In this document: positions 1-8,802 of the stretch, piece after piece
How the letters are laid out: each line of letters begins with the position of its first letter
Numbering within the stretch: the stretch's first letter is position 1
DNA from: Candidatus Ozemibacter sibiricus
Lineage (GTDB): Bacteria; Muiribacteriota; Ozemobacteria; Ozemobacterales; Ozemobacteraceae
Reading direction: 5' to 3'
DNA length: 64,000 nucleotides
Assembly: GCA_003327425.1 (NCBI GenBank)
Contig: QOQW01000003.1
Location: 244,594 to 308,593, forward strand
Notes under the pieces: generated by a model
What the model saw: the letters and a program-made list of their open reading frames with translations, nothing else
What the model was told of the DNA's origin: nothing
Databases searched by the model: none
Program-made: the position numbers and the translations under genes

Positions 1-1892
1 TGATGTTCGTGCTGGCCGTGCTCGACCTGCCCTTCACCGCCGCCGATCACACCACGGTTTTCGAAGGGCCCCGGATGCGCCTGACCCCGTCGACCGATGT
101 CATCGTCTTCCACAAGGAGATCAAGCCGGTCACCGACACCGAGAAGACCCAGACCATCCTCACCGGCCAGAATTTCTTCGCCTTCCACGACCGATACCGC
201 TTCGAGAACAACGAACGGTTCGACAAGTTCGTCACCGATGAGTTCCAGACCCACCGGGTCTATGGTTGCCAGGTGGTGCTGACCAACCCCACCTCGACCC
301 GGCGCAAGGTCGACGTGCTGCTGCAGATCCCCGATGGCGCTTTGCCCGTGCTCGACGGCTTCTTCACTCGCAGCACCCATGTCTCGCTCGAGCCCTTCTC
401 GACGAAGACCGTCGAATATGCCTTCTACTTCCCGCAACCCGGCACCTTCAAGCACTACCCCGTGCACGTCGCCGAGAATGGCAAGCTGATCGCCGCCAAC
501 GATCCCTTCACCTTCACCGTGGTCGAGGAGCCGACCCGCTTCGACACCACTTCCTGGGAGTATGTCTCGCAGAACGGCACCGATGAAGAAGTGCTGAAGT
601 TCCTCGAGACCAACAACATCGCCCGGCTCGATCTGGATCTGCTGGCCTTCCGGCTGCAGGACAAGACGATGTTCTTGAAGGTCACCGATCTGTTGCGGGC
701 CCGCCACGTCTACCATGACACCATCTGGTCCTACAGCGTGTTCCATGGCCACCTGCCCACCCTGCGCGAATACCTGCCCCACACCGCGTTCGCCATGCAG
801 TGCGGCACCAGCCTGGTCAGCCCGCCCCTCGTGCTCGATCCGGTGGCCCGGCACGCCTATCAGCACCGCGAATACTGGCCGCTGGTCAACGCCCGGGTCT
901 ACCAGCTCGGCCAGAAGCGGAAGATCCTCAATGAACAGTTCGCCGCCCAGTACCAGGCCTTGCTCGCCGACCTGCGCTATCGCAAGGCGCTGACCGATGT
1001 CGACCGCATGGCCGTCGTCTACTATCTGCTGCTGCAGGACCGCGTCGAAGAGGCCGCCCGCTTCTTCGCCGAGGTCAAGGATGAAGCGGTGACCTCGACC
1101 TTGCAGTATGCCTATTGCCAGGCCTACCTGGCCTTCTCGCTCGAGAAGGTCGAGGAGGCGGTGGCCATCGCCCAGGCCCACGCCGACGAGCCGGTCGACC
1201 GCTGGCGGAATCTGTTCCGCGAGATCCTGGCCCAGGCCGAGGAGATCAAGGGCAAAGGCCCGGTCGTCACCGACCAGGAGAGCCGCGACCAGAAGCAGAA
1301 CCAGCTCGCGGCCGCCGAACCCGCCCTCGAGATGGCGGTCGAGAATCGGCAGATCACCATCCGGTACCAGAATCTGACGGCCTGTACCATCCGATTCTAC
1401 CAGATGGATCTCGAGCTGCTGTTCTCGCGCAATCCCTTCGTCAAGGAGGTGGGCAGCCAGTTCGCGATCATCCATCCCAATGCCACGCTGAGCGTGCCTC
1501 TGCCGGCCGGCAGCTCCAGCGTGGTCATCGATCTGCCGGAAGGGCTGCGCGACAGCAACATGATGATCGAAGTGAGCGCCGGCCCGCTGGTGCGCTCGCA
1601 GGCCTATTACCCGCACTCGCTGGCGGTGCAGACGATCGAGACCTACGGGCAGGTGCGGGTCACCCATGCCACCACCGGCGAGCCGCTGCCCAAGGTCTAC
1701 GTCAAGGTCTACGCCCGCCTCAAGGACGGCCAGATCGTCTTCTACAAGGACGGCTACACCGACCTGCGCGGCAAGTTCGACTACGCCTCGCTCAGCACCA
1801 ACCAGCTCGACCAGACCGAACGGTTCGCCCTCCTGATCATGAGCGACAAGCACGGCTCCCTCGTCCGCGAAGCCGCGCCGCCGCCCCGCTGA
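1..1892 (+). CDS. C-terminal part of a large hypothetical protein (5' end outside window)
   Basis: The frame is open from the first bases of the window to a TGA at 1890-1892, giving at least 629 residues. The ATG at base 3 has no visible ribosome binding site and the protein begins in mid-domain, so the real start is probably upstream. The first 180 residues look like beta-rich macroglobulin/Ig-like modules. A middle part (about 190-430) is helical and repeat-like. The last 90 residues (about 545-629) resemble a carboxypeptidase-regulatory-like beta-sandwich, with phrases such as TTGEPLPKVYVKVYAR and DGYTDLRGKFDYAS. No catalytic motif is visible. It could be an extracytoplasmic structural or alpha-2-macroglobulin-like protein, but I do not recognise the family. 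The ZIP transporter follows 378 bases downstream. Confidence 0.6.
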   Translation, partial: MFVLAVLDLPFTAADHTTVFEGPRMRLTPSTDVIVFHKEIKPVTDTEKTQTILTGQNFFAFHDRYRFENNERFDKFVTDEFQTHRVYGCQVVLTNPTSTRRKVDVLLQIPDGALPVLDGFFTRSTHVSLEPFSTKTVEYAFYFPQPGTFKHYPVHVAENGKLIAANDPFTFTVVEEPTRFDTTSWEYVSQNGTDEEVLKFLETNNIARLDLDLLAFRLQDKTMFLKVTDLLRARHVYHDTIWSYSVFHGHLPTLREYLPHTAFAMQCGTSLVSPPLVLDPVARHAYQHREYWPLVNARVYQLGQKRKILNEQFAAQYQALLADLRYRKALTDVDRMAVVYYLLLQDRVEEAARFFAEVKDEAVTSTLQYAYCQAYLAFSLEKVEEAVAIAQAHADEPVDRWRNLFREILAQAEEIKGKGPVVTDQESRDQKQNQLAAAEPALEMAVENRQITIRYQNLTACTIRFYQMDLELLFSRNPFVKEVGSQFAIIHPNATLSVPLPAGSSSVVIDLPEGLRDSNMMIEVSAGPLVRSQAYYPHSLAVQTIETYGQVRVTHATTGEPLPKVYVKVYARLKDGQIVFYKDGYTDLRGKFDYASLSTNQLDQTERFALLIMSDKHGSLVREAAPPPR

Positions 1893-2270
1893 TCGCCTTT
1901 CCCTGCTCCCCGGGACGGCCCGCGCCCCCCGCGACCGCGGGGGGCGCCCCGTTCTGGAGCGCCAGGCCGCCAACGGGCCGGGCCGCGGAGCGGCCCCCCA
2001 TCTCACGGCGCCGATCAGGGCCCCGACCTTCTTCGGCCCAGGCAGGCCGGGCGGCGGGGGCCCGAGGAGATCACCACAGGTCGCGAGAGCCGGATGACCA
2101 GTGAGCAGCGGCAGATCGCCGGGCAGTTCCTCACGCGGTGATGCCCCGCCGAGCGCCGGCGATACGCCCCAGCGCCGAAGGGGAAGAGCGGAACTTGACG
2201 GCCACCGGCCCGGGAGGTAGGGTTGGGAGCACCCGCCCCCCGGGGCGAGATCCGTCTCGAGGTCACTGGC
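1893..2270. other. Intergenic stretch, no gene seen
   Basis: GC-rich sequence of 378 bases between the hypothetical protein and the zinc transporter. Reading frames crossing it have no recognisable protein content. A promoter for the transporter would lie here but no clear -35/-10 pair is visible. Confidence 0.5.
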
Positions 2271-3083
2271 ATGTTCTCCTCCGAGGTCCTGTTCGCGTTT
2301 GGCGTCACCCTGTTCGCCGGCCTGTCGACCGGCATCGGCAGTCTGCTGGCGCTGGTCACCCGTCGTACCAATGCCCGCTTCCTGTCGGGCGCCCTGGGGT
2401 TCTCGGCCGGCGTGATGCTGTATGTCTCGACCATCGAGATCTTCCCCAAGGCGCGACACGTCCTCGAAGGAGCGGTGGGCGAACCGCGCGCCTACTGGTA
2501 CACCACGCTGGGCTTCTTCGCAGGCATGGCCGTGATCGCGGTCATCGACCTGCTGGTGCCGAGCTTCGAGAATCCGCACGAGATGCGCGACATCGCCGAG
2601 ATGGAGGACCAGCCCGACCTCGAGCGGTCGCAGCGCCTGCTGCGGATGGGTTGGTTCTCGGCCCTGGCCATCGCCATCCACAACTTCCCCGAGGGGCTGG
2701 CCACCTTCACCGCCGCCCTCAAGGACCCGCGGCTGGGCCTGGGCATCGCCATCGCCATCGCCATCCACAACATCCCCGAAGGGATCGCGGTCTCGGTTCC
2801 CCTCTACTTCGCCACCGGCAGCCGCCGTCGAGCGTTCGGCCTGTCGTTCCTATCCGGGCTCGCCGAACCGGTCGGAGCGATGGTCGGCTACCTCGTACTG
2901 GCACCGTTTCTCGATGAGCGGGTGTTCGGGCTCATTTTCGCCGCCGTGGCCGGCATCATGGTCTACATCTCGCTCGACGAGCTGCTGCCCACCGCCGAGA
3001 AATACGGCGAACACCATCTCGCCATGTTCGGCGTGGTGGGCGGCATGGTGGTGATGGCGCTCAGCCTGCTGCTGTTCATCTGA
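2271..3083 (+). CDS. zupT: ZIP-family metal (zinc) transporter, ZupT-like
   Basis: Inner-membrane protein of 270 residues that would import zinc and other divalent metals. It has the usual ZIP layout of about eight membrane helices. The two metal-binding signatures are intact: AIHNFPEGLATF in helix 4 and AIHNIPEGIAVS in helix 5. A short acidic loop (about residues 98-115, including EMEDQPDLERS) separates the halves. The ATG at 2271 is chosen over an upstream TTG at 2223 because GAGGT stands 7 bases before it and the first membrane segment starts directly after it. Length matches bacterial ZupT. It converges on the minus-strand HAD gene. Confidence 0.93.
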   Translation: MFSSEVLFAFGVTLFAGLSTGIGSLLALVTRRTNARFLSGALGFSAGVMLYVSTIEIFPKARHVLEGAVGEPRAYWYTTLGFFAGMAVIAVIDLLVPSFENPHEMRDIAEMEDQPDLERSQRLLRMGWFSALAIAIHNFPEGLATFTAALKDPRLGLGIAIAIAIHNIPEGIAVSVPLYFATGSRRRAFGLSFLSGLAEPVGAMVGYLVLAPFLDERVFGLIFAAVAGIMVYISLDELLPTAEKYGEHHLAMFGVVGGMVVMALSLLLFI

Positions 3084-3174
3084 CCCCGAGGGCCGGCCGG
3101 CGGCGCCGGTCGAGGCGGCCCTCAGCGATCCGAGGCGGAGAGGGCCCGGCGATCAGGGAGCAGGCCCCCGAACG

Positions 3175-3765
3175 TCACCGGAAGGGCTGGAAGAAGGCCT
3201 CGTCGGCCAGATCCAGCATCTCGCGGTCGCCGCGGCTGTCGCCATAGGCGTAGATGTAATCGTCTTCGCGCAGGTCGAACCGTTCCCGGATGCGCACCAC
3301 CTTTTCGGGGCCGTGGCAGTTGGGCGAGAGGAACTCGCCGGTCACGCGTCCGTCGCGGATCTCGCACCGCGTTCCGATCAGATGGACCCCTTCGGCCTGG
3401 CACCACGCCTCGAGGTAGAATTCGAACGAGGCGGACACGATGGCCACGACATGGCCCTGGGCGCAATGCCAGGCCAGGCGTTGCCGGCCAGCCGGGCGGA
3501 TCATTCCGGGTAGCACGGTGCAGGAGAAATCTCGCCCGGCCTGCAGCAAGCGATCGGCCGGCCAGCCGGCGAAGAATTCGCGGAAGATCGCCCGCTTGGC
3601 CGGGTCGTTCGACAGCAGGCCCGCTCCATAGCCGAGCAGCCAGGGCAGCCGCCGCACCGCGCCGATCGCCAGGCGGGGCCAGCCGACCGCTTCGACCAGG
3701 AACCGGAAGAAGCTGTCCTGGCTGGTCAGCGTCCCGTCGAGATCGAAGAAAGCGTAGGTGGTCAT
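3175..3765 (-). CDS. HAD-superfamily hydrolase (IB / SerB-like phosphatase)
   Basis: A 196-residue cytoplasmic phosphatase of the haloacid dehalogenase superfamily. Motif I is FFDLDGTLT near the N-terminus, with the nucleophile and acid/base aspartates. Motif II is the SAS in IVSASFEFYL. Motif III lysine lies in GPEKVVRIRE, and motif IV is YGDSRGDREM. The helical cap between motifs I and II is of the IB type found in phosphoserine phosphatases and related enzymes; the substrate cannot be told. It is the last gene of a minus-strand operon and starts 9 bases after the DUF362 stop, so it is probably co-transcribed. Confidence 0.88.
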   Translation of the reverse strand: MTTYAFFDLDGTLTSQDSFFRFLVEAVGWPRLAIGAVRRLPWLLGYGAGLLSNDPAKRAIFREFFAGWPADRLLQAGRDFSCTVLPGMIRPAGRQRLAWHCAQGHVVAIVSASFEFYLEAWCQAEGVHLIGTRCEIRDGRVTGEFLSPNCHGPEKVVRIRERFDLREDDYIYAYGDSRGDREMLDLADEAFFQPFR

Positions 3766-3774
3766 GCGCCGGCC

Positions 3775-4875
3775 TCACCACCGCTTGGTCGGCGGATGCC
3801 GCAGGAACTCGATGATCTCGGTGGCCAACGGTGGGCAGCCGGGCAGGTGGTGGGCGAACCCGGCCGTACAGGCCCCCACGCCAAAGCCTGACCGGGGCCG
3901 GCCCCGGAAGCCCTGACCCAGGCAGATGGGCTCGGCATCGGGAGCCCACGACCGGCCTTCCTCGGACAGCCGCTGCAGAGCGAACCGCAGACTGCCCAGG
4001 CAGGCCGAGCAGGCCTGGTCGGCGATGACGTTGGCGGGAAGAGGGGCGGGGGATGCGGTCAGGGCATGGGGCGCCACCGCCGGCTCGTTGATCTGCCGCA
4101 GGCGGGCAACCGCCAGATCGTTCGACCCCACGCCCAGTTCGGCCGCCAGATCGATATAGGGGATGTCCCCCGGCGCGAACCCCATCAGGGAGGCGACATA
4201 GGCATCGACCAGCACGGGGTCGCGCCCGACGATGAGGCGGTCCATCCGGACGGGGGTGCCGCCTTCCTCGAAGGTGAGATCGCCGACGATGCCATCGACG
4301 ATGACGAGGTCGGTGCGCACCAGCGTATTGAGGACCGCGATGGGTCGATGCAGACCCAGCGTATGGAAGCGACGCTTCTCGGCATCGGGGATGCAGCCCT
4401 TGAGGTTCTTGAGGGCGCAGGTCATCCGCGTCTGGCAGTGGGCCTTGAGCACCGGCAGATTGATGAGGAAGCCGATCTGCCGCGCCTGTCGACAGACTTC
4501 CAGGTGGAGGTCGTGCGCCAGGCAGGTCTCGGTCGCGTCGTGCTTGAGGTCGATGAGGGGAACATCGAACTCGCGGGCGATCTCCTCGTAGCCGCATTCC
4601 CGGAAGGCGCGCGGGGTGGCTTCGCCCAGCCAGGAACCTTCGAGAATGACGAGGTCGCGGCAGCCCAGCGCGCGCAGCCAGGCGATCAGGGCCCGCACCA
4701 GGCGCGGGTCGGTGGTCGCCCCGGTCGAACTGGGCCGGGCCACCACGAGGTTGGGCTTGAGGCCGATGCGGACGTCGCGCGGCAGCCAGGACGGCAGGTC
4801 GGCCGCGGCCAGCAGCCGCGGCAGCAAAACGTCGGGATCGTCGCCGTAGGCGATCAGGAGTTCATGGCGGTCCAT
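3775..4875 (-). CDS. DUF362 domain protein
   Basis: A 366-residue protein of the DUF362 family, often linked with iron-sulfur proteins but without an assigned reaction. The family core is clear: an N-terminal segment with IGLKPNLVV, a central stretch with LINLPVLKAH and ALKNLKGCIPD, and a later segment with RMDRLIVGRDPVLVDAY. The C-terminal part carries cysteines (CSACLGSL, then VGACTAGF and PGCPP) that could hold a metal cluster; this is inference. The ATG at 4875 begins inside the TtcA-like gene, a 14-base overlap indicating translational coupling. A longer in-frame extension upstream is only shadow of that gene. Confidence 0.85.
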   Translation of the reverse strand: MDRHELLIAYGDDPDVLLPRLLAAADLPSWLPRDVRIGLKPNLVVARPSSTGATTDPRLVRALIAWLRALGCRDLVILEGSWLGEATPRAFRECGYEEIAREFDVPLIDLKHDATETCLAHDLHLEVCRQARQIGFLINLPVLKAHCQTRMTCALKNLKGCIPDAEKRRFHTLGLHRPIAVLNTLVRTDLVIVDGIVGDLTFEEGGTPVRMDRLIVGRDPVLVDAYVASLMGFAPGDIPYIDLAAELGVGSNDLAVARLRQINEPAVAPHALTASPAPLPANVIADQACSACLGSLRFALQRLSEEGRSWAPDAEPICLGQGFRGRPRSGFGVGACTAGFAHHLPGCPPLATEIIEFLRHPPTKRW

Positions 4876-5659
4876 GGGGTGCAGCGGGGCGGCCGCCCCG
4901 ATCCTTTCGCAGATTCGCCCAGAGAGAGGCGGGATCGGCCTGATCGAGGGCGTCGACCAGGCGCCGCGGCAGATCGCGCAAGCCCAGGCGGGCCGCCATG
5001 ACGCCCAGGAGGGCCTTGTAGTCGGCCCGACGGTTGACCGGGGCATACCGGCAGCGGAAGCTGGTGACCGGCAGCCCCAGCCGCCGATGAGCGGCGGCGA
5101 CGGTGCGTTCATCGAGGGCAATCAGGGGCCGGATGATCTGCACCGACCGGCCCGGCACCTCGACGCGGGGAGTGAAGCTGCTCAGCCGACGCGTCTCGCA
5201 CAGGTTCATCAGCAGGGTCTCGGCGGCATCGGTGGCGTGATGGCCGTAGGCGAGGCGGGCGATGCCCCGTGCTTCGCAGAGGGCCGCCATGGCACCGCGC
5301 TTGAGGCGAGCGCAGACCGAGCAGATCGCCCGGGTCGGTTCGTCGCCGAGGTCGCGGCGGGCGGGTTCCCAATCGAGAACCTCTTCGAGATACTCGACCT
5401 GCAGGTCGCGGCAGAACTCGCGCAGGAGGGAAGCATCATCTTCGACGAAGGCCCGGATGTGGATGGCCGTCAGGTCGAACCGCAGCGGAGAATAGCGTTG
5501 CAGGTACCGCAGCACGTAGAGCAGCAGGACGCTGTCCTTGCCCCCGGACAGGGCCACCGCCACCCGCTCGCCGGGTTCGATCAGCCCGTAGCGTTTGATG
5601 ACGCGCAGAACGTCATTGACGAACCATTTGCCGAAATGGCGGTCGAAGGACAGTTCCAT
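4862..5659 (-). CDS. PP-loop ATPase, TtcA-like tRNA 2-thiolation protein
   Basis: A 265-residue ATP pyrophosphatase of the TtcA/TilS superfamily. The PP-loop VALSGGKDSVLLLY lies near residues 32-45. A CSVC pair follows (in RAICSVCARLKRG), with a further conserved-looking stretch YGHHATDAAETLLMN. A third cysteine occurs in SFRCRYAP. These match TtcA-type enzymes, which use an Fe-S cluster on CxxC plus one more cysteine to thiolate cytidine 32 of tRNA. Length is slightly below E. coli TtcA, so a related thiolation enzyme is possible. The start at 5659 is the first ATG of the conserved protein. It lies 40 bases after the coiled-coil gene and overlaps DUF362. Confidence 0.83.
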   Translation of the reverse strand: MELSFDRHFGKWFVNDVLRVIKRYGLIEPGERVAVALSGGKDSVLLLYVLRYLQRYSPLRFDLTAIHIRAFVEDDASLLREFCRDLQVEYLEEVLDWEPARRDLGDEPTRAICSVCARLKRGAMAALCEARGIARLAYGHHATDAAETLLMNLCETRRLSSFTPRVEVPGRSVQIIRPLIALDERTVAAAHRRLGLPVTSFRCRYAPVNRRADYKALLGVMAARLGLRDLPRRLVDALDQADPASLWANLRKDRGGRPAAPHGPP

Positions 5660-5699
5660 GCGTGACCCGCCCAGCGTGGCCGGCGGGCTCCCTCCTGCG

Positions 5700-6650
5700 T
5701 CAAGCATCCTTCCGCTTCTGGCGAGGCGGGAGGGGCGGCGGCGCCTTGGGAGCGGAACGAGAACGGTCGGCCGAGGGCGGATCGCTCGGCGACAACCCCG
5801 GCGCCGGAGCAGCAGAAGCGCCTCCACGTGCGCCGTCGGCCGAACCGGAACTTCCGCCGGCGGGGGCGACGTCGTTCCCGCCGCCGGCGGCCCGGTTGTC
5901 GTAGTTGACCACCTTGAGCCGCAGGCCGAACTTCTGGGCGGTTCTGGTACGTTCGAGGTTCTGCTCGGCGAGATCGACCAGCTCCTGGAAGAGCTGCTGC
6001 AGGGCGGGGCCGTACTGCGGGTCGGCCGCCAGCGAGGGAGGCAGGCGCCCCTGGGCCGCCTCCAGCAGGCGTTTGACCGACAGGTGGGGTTCGGCCGACC
6101 GGGCGGCGGTATGGCGGACCGATTCGAAGATGCCGCTGCCTTCGATCTCGAAGGAGGCCCGATCGTCGGGCCGGATGACGGCATTGATCTTCTCGAGCAG
6201 GTCGTAGATGGAGAACTTGAACTTGTGGGTCTCGAGGTGGTTGAAGGCCCGGTCGAGGGCCCGCAAGGTAGCGATGATGGCCTGGATGGTGATCACCAGC
6301 GCGGCCCGTTCGTCGATCAGGGCCTGGACCCGGCGCGCCTCGGCCGCGACCTGGGCTTCGGCCGCGGCGGCCCGCCGTTCGGCCGCGGCCAGCCGGGCCT
6401 GCATGGCCTGCCGCTCGGCGTCGGCCGCGGCCAGCCGGTTCTCGAGCGCGGTCAACCGCGCCTGCTGGTCGATCAGGTGCCGAACGAGATCGGGGAGGCC
6501 GAACAGTGGCTGGTAGAAAGCGCCCAGACTGTCGGCATCAGGGAAGGCCAGCACCTTCTTGCGAGAGCGCAGCAGGGTATCGATGTGGCAGGAAGCTTCT
6601 TCGATCTTGGCGAAGTCGTCCAGCAGGGCCTGCAGGTCGGTCTTGTCCAT
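5700..6650 (-). CDS. Hypothetical coiled-coil protein
   Basis: A 316-residue protein with no recognised catalytic domain. Residues about 65-130 form a strong alanine/arginine/glutamate-rich coiled coil. Residues 135-225 are a predicted globular helical part, and the last 70 residues are a proline/serine/glycine-rich tail ending in basic residues. The ATG at 6650 is preferred over one at 6680 because GGAGGT lies 9 bases before it. It is the first gene of the minus-strand operon with the PP-loop ATPase, DUF362 and HAD genes. Its role is unknown; coiled coil plus disordered tail suggests scaffolding, but this is a guess. Confidence 0.75.
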   Translation of the reverse strand: MDKTDLQALLDDFAKIEEASCHIDTLLRSRKKVLAFPDADSLGAFYQPLFGLPDLVRHLIDQQARLTALENRLAAADAERQAMQARLAAAERRAAAAEAQVAAEARRVQALIDERAALVITIQAIIATLRALDRAFNHLETHKFKFSIYDLLEKINAVIRPDDRASFEIEGSGIFESVRHTAARSAEPHLSVKRLLEAAQGRLPPSLAADPQYGPALQQLFQELVDLAEQNLERTRTAQKFGLRLKVVNYDNRAAGGGNDVAPAGGSSGSADGARGGASAAPAPGLSPSDPPSADRSRSAPKAPPPLPPRQKRKDA

Positions 6651-6675
6651 GGCGGGCGCACCTCCGTCCCTTCCC

Positions 6676-6684
6676 ATCATACCA
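6676..6684 (-). promoter_or_regulatory. Extended -10 promoter element of the coiled-coil operon
   Basis: On the minus strand the sequence reads TGGTATGAT, a TGn extended -10 with hexamer TATGAT, 26 bases before the chosen ATG. The same string, TGGTATGATGG, stands before hsp20 at 26177-26187. No good -35 is seen. Confidence 0.45.
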
Positions 6685-6778
6685 TGCCGGAGGTTGCCGC
6701 GTCGGCGGCCATTCCCTGCTCAAACGCCGATCGGCAGCGATTTTTCGGGCCCACCCCTCGATGATGGCCGCCGAGGTC

Positions 6779-6807
6779 TTGATTTTTCCGGCGGAACCGG
6801 CTATATT
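6779..6807 (+). promoter_or_regulatory. Sigma-70-type promoter of tRNA-Leu
   Basis: TTGATT at 6779-6784 and TATATT at 6802-6807 are separated by 17 bases and end 11 bases before the mature tRNA start. Confidence 0.65.
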
Positions 6808-6818
6808 GGCTCTTGCCC

Positions 6819-6902
6819 GCCCGGATGGTGGAATTTGGTAGACACATACGTTTGAGGGGCGTATGCGCCACGCGCGTGGGGGTTCAAGTCCCCCTCCGGG
6901 CA
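6819..6902 (+). tRNA. tRNA-Leu (anticodon GAG)
   Basis: An 84-base cloverleaf. The acceptor stem GCCCGGA (6819-6825) pairs with TCCGGGC (6895-6901), with discriminator A at 6902. The anticodon stem TACGT/GCGTA encloses loop TTGAGGG, so the anticodon is GAG, decoding CUC. A long class II variable arm follows, then a T arm GGGGG-TTCAAGT-CCCCC. The length and variable arm fit leucine tRNA. The 3' CCA is not encoded. Confidence 0.93.
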
Positions 6903-6940
6903 CTGACCAAGACGCCGGGGATGCCCCGGATCATCGGAAA

Positions 6941-6965
6941 GACCCGCTCGCCGAGCGGGTCTTTT
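6941..6965 (+). terminator. Rho-independent terminator after tRNA-Leu
   Basis: GACCCGCTC and GAGCGGGTC form a 9-bp perfect stem around GCC, followed directly by TTTT. It lies 38 bases after the tRNA. Confidence 0.85.
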
Positions 6966-7274
6966 CGCTTTCTGAGGCCGGCAAGGGCGGATTTTTCTCG
7001 GCTGCGGCAACAGGCGCCTCTCACCAGGGTGCCGATGGGTTCTGCCAAGACCTTCCACCGCGACCGGCGCAGGAGCCGACGCCCATCGCCTCGTGGTCAT
7101 CGGGGTGAGGGCGCCCCTTCTATTCCTGGATGAGGGGCGGAGCGGCCCCGGGTGGCAGCCGCCCGCCAGCGCTTGTCCGGTGGGCAACGGAACAACCGCC
7201 GGGAGGAACGCCGAAACCGATCCTCCTTCGGCCCGTTCAGGGTGGCAAAGCTCTGGATCAGTGGCTCGAGACCG

Positions 7275-7319
7275 TTAAAAAGAAACACCCGTTACCAGGA
7301 TGCAGACCGGTAACGGGTG
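7275..7319 (-). terminator. Rho-independent terminator of the zinc-finger repeat gene
   Basis: On the minus strand CACCCGTTACC and GGTAACGGGTG make an 11-bp perfect stem with a 12-base loop, followed by TTTCTTTTTAAC. It stands just after the stop of the minus-strand gene at 7333. Confidence 0.88.
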
Positions 7320-7332
7320 CCGAGGGCTTCGC

Positions 7333-8802
7333 CTACGGACGGCTGGTAGGAGCCTCCATTACACAGCGGGCCCAGCCGGTGCCCTTGCAACCGGGGCAGC
7401 TGTTCCCCAAGCGATCTTTGCCGGTGCCCTTGCAATACCCACAATTCTTCTGGTCAGTCGGGGTGTTGACATAGCCATCGCCACCGCAGTGGGGGCAGGC
7501 GCTTCCCCAGCCATACTTGCCGGTTCCTTTGCAGTAACCGCAAGGAGCGGACGCTTCGGGCCCGCCCCACGTGGGGTTCTGGCCGGTGTTGGCCCAACCG
7601 GTTCCCTGACAACCGGGGCAGAAATTTCCCCATTTGTCCTTGCCGCTCCCCTTGCAGTTGCCACAGGCCACAGCGGTGTTGGCGATGGCGACGTAGCCGT
7701 CTCCGCCACAGGGTTTGCAGAGGTTCCCCCAGGAATCTCTGCCCATTCCCTTGCAGTAACCGCAGGTTTGCAGGCTCCAACTGTCATGATGATGTGCGTG
7801 GTTCCCGGGATGCCCTGGATGAGGGGGGTAACTGGGGTTCGTCGGGACATTGGCCCAGCCGGTTCCTTTGCAACCCTTGCAGATATGGCCCCAGGAATCC
7901 TTGCCGGCGCCCTTGCAGCCGCCACACTTGGGAGCGGTGGAGGGGACTTGCACCCACCCGTCGGCACCGCAGCACTTGCAGGGGTTGCCGTAGGAATCCT
8001 TGCCATTGCCGCTGCAGTAGCCGCAGGGCTTGAACTCGTAGTAGCCATGGTAGTTGTCGGTGTCGGCGATGGCCCAGCCGGTGCCCTTGCAGCCCTTGCA
8101 GATATTGCCCCAGGAATCTTTGCCGGCGCCCTTGCAATTCCCGCATTTGGGAGCATTCTTGACGACCGAAACCCAGCCGTCGGCGCCGCAGATCTTGCAG
8201 GCGTTGCCCCAGGAGTCCTTGCCGGCGCCCCCGCAGTTGCCGCACTTGGGGGCATCGGGCGCGACCAGAACCCAGCCGTCGGCGCCGCAAGCCTTGCAGG
8301 AGTTGCCCCAGGAATCCTTGCCATTGCCATTGCAGTAACCACAGGGCTTGGCCACGAGCGCGCCTTGGTGGCGGGAGGGTTCCTTCGGGGCGGTGGCCTG
8401 CAGGGCCAGCACATCCAACAAGGTTTCCACGTTGTCGAAACGCCGCTTGATTTCCCCCGCCTCTCCATCCTGGACCAGGGCGAAGTCGAGTTTTTCCAGT
8501 TCATGAGCCAGATCCCGGACCGCATTCTGGGAGCGCTCGGGCAGTTGGGGAGCCAGTTCCTTGAACCTGGTGCGAAGCGCCAGAAGCCGTTGTCGTTGTG
8601 CTTGACGACCATCCAGGGTGGCGATTCCCTCGCGAAGATGTTGGAGCTCCTTCAGCTGGCTTTCGAGAGAGGAACCACCATGGTCGTGGGAAGAGGGACA
8701 GGCGCCGTGGCCGCACGTATCCGCCCCAGATGGGAGAGGACCAAGAACTATCAGGAAGAACATCACCAACCAGATGACTTGTGGGAAAACCCAATGTTTC
8801 AT
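7333..8802 (-). CDS. Secreted protein with nine DnaJ-like CxxCxGxG zinc-finger repeats
   Basis: A 489-residue protein. Residues 1-27 are a signal peptide (hydrophobic IWLVMFFLIVLGPL). Residues 45-140 are helical, probably coiled coil. From about residue 154 to 478 come nine tandem modules of about 37 residues. Each has CxxCxGxGKDxWGNxCxxCxxxGW, the cysteine arrangement of one DnaJ zinc-binding unit (four cysteines). Modules mostly alternate between an ending like CGADGW/CGGDGY and one like CKGTGW. A His/Pro-rich spacer (PHPGHPGNHAHHHD) sits between modules 5 and 6. No J domain is present. AAGGAG lies 8 bases before the ATG at 8802. The function is unknown; export suggests metal binding or a redox or chaperone role outside the cytoplasm. 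Confidence 0.85.
   Translation of the reverse strand: MKHWVFPQVIWLVMFFLIVLGPLPSGADTCGHGACPSSHDHGGSSLESQLKELQHLREGIATLDGRQAQRQRLLALRTRFKELAPQLPERSQNAVRDLAHELEKLDFALVQDGEAGEIKRRFDNVETLLDVLALQATAPKEPSRHQGALVAKPCGYCNGNGKDSWGNSCKACGADGWVLVAPDAPKCGNCGGAGKDSWGNACKICGADGWVSVVKNAPKCGNCKGAGKDSWGNICKGCKGTGWAIADTDNYHGYYEFKPCGYCSGNGKDSYGNPCKCCGADGWVQVPSTAPKCGGCKGAGKDSWGHICKGCKGTGWANVPTNPSYPPHPGHPGNHAHHHDSWSLQTCGYCKGMGRDSWGNLCKPCGGDGYVAIANTAVACGNCKGSGKDKWGNFCPGCQGTGWANTGQNPTWGGPEASAPCGYCKGTGKYGWGSACPHCGGDGYVNTPTDQKNCGYCKGTGKDRLGNSCPGCKGTGWARCVMEAPTSRP

Noticed and set aside
3122..4597. Long open frame overlapping the HAD and DUF362 genes
   Set aside because: Arg/Pro/Gly-rich shadow of two well-recognised genes in another frame; no domain.
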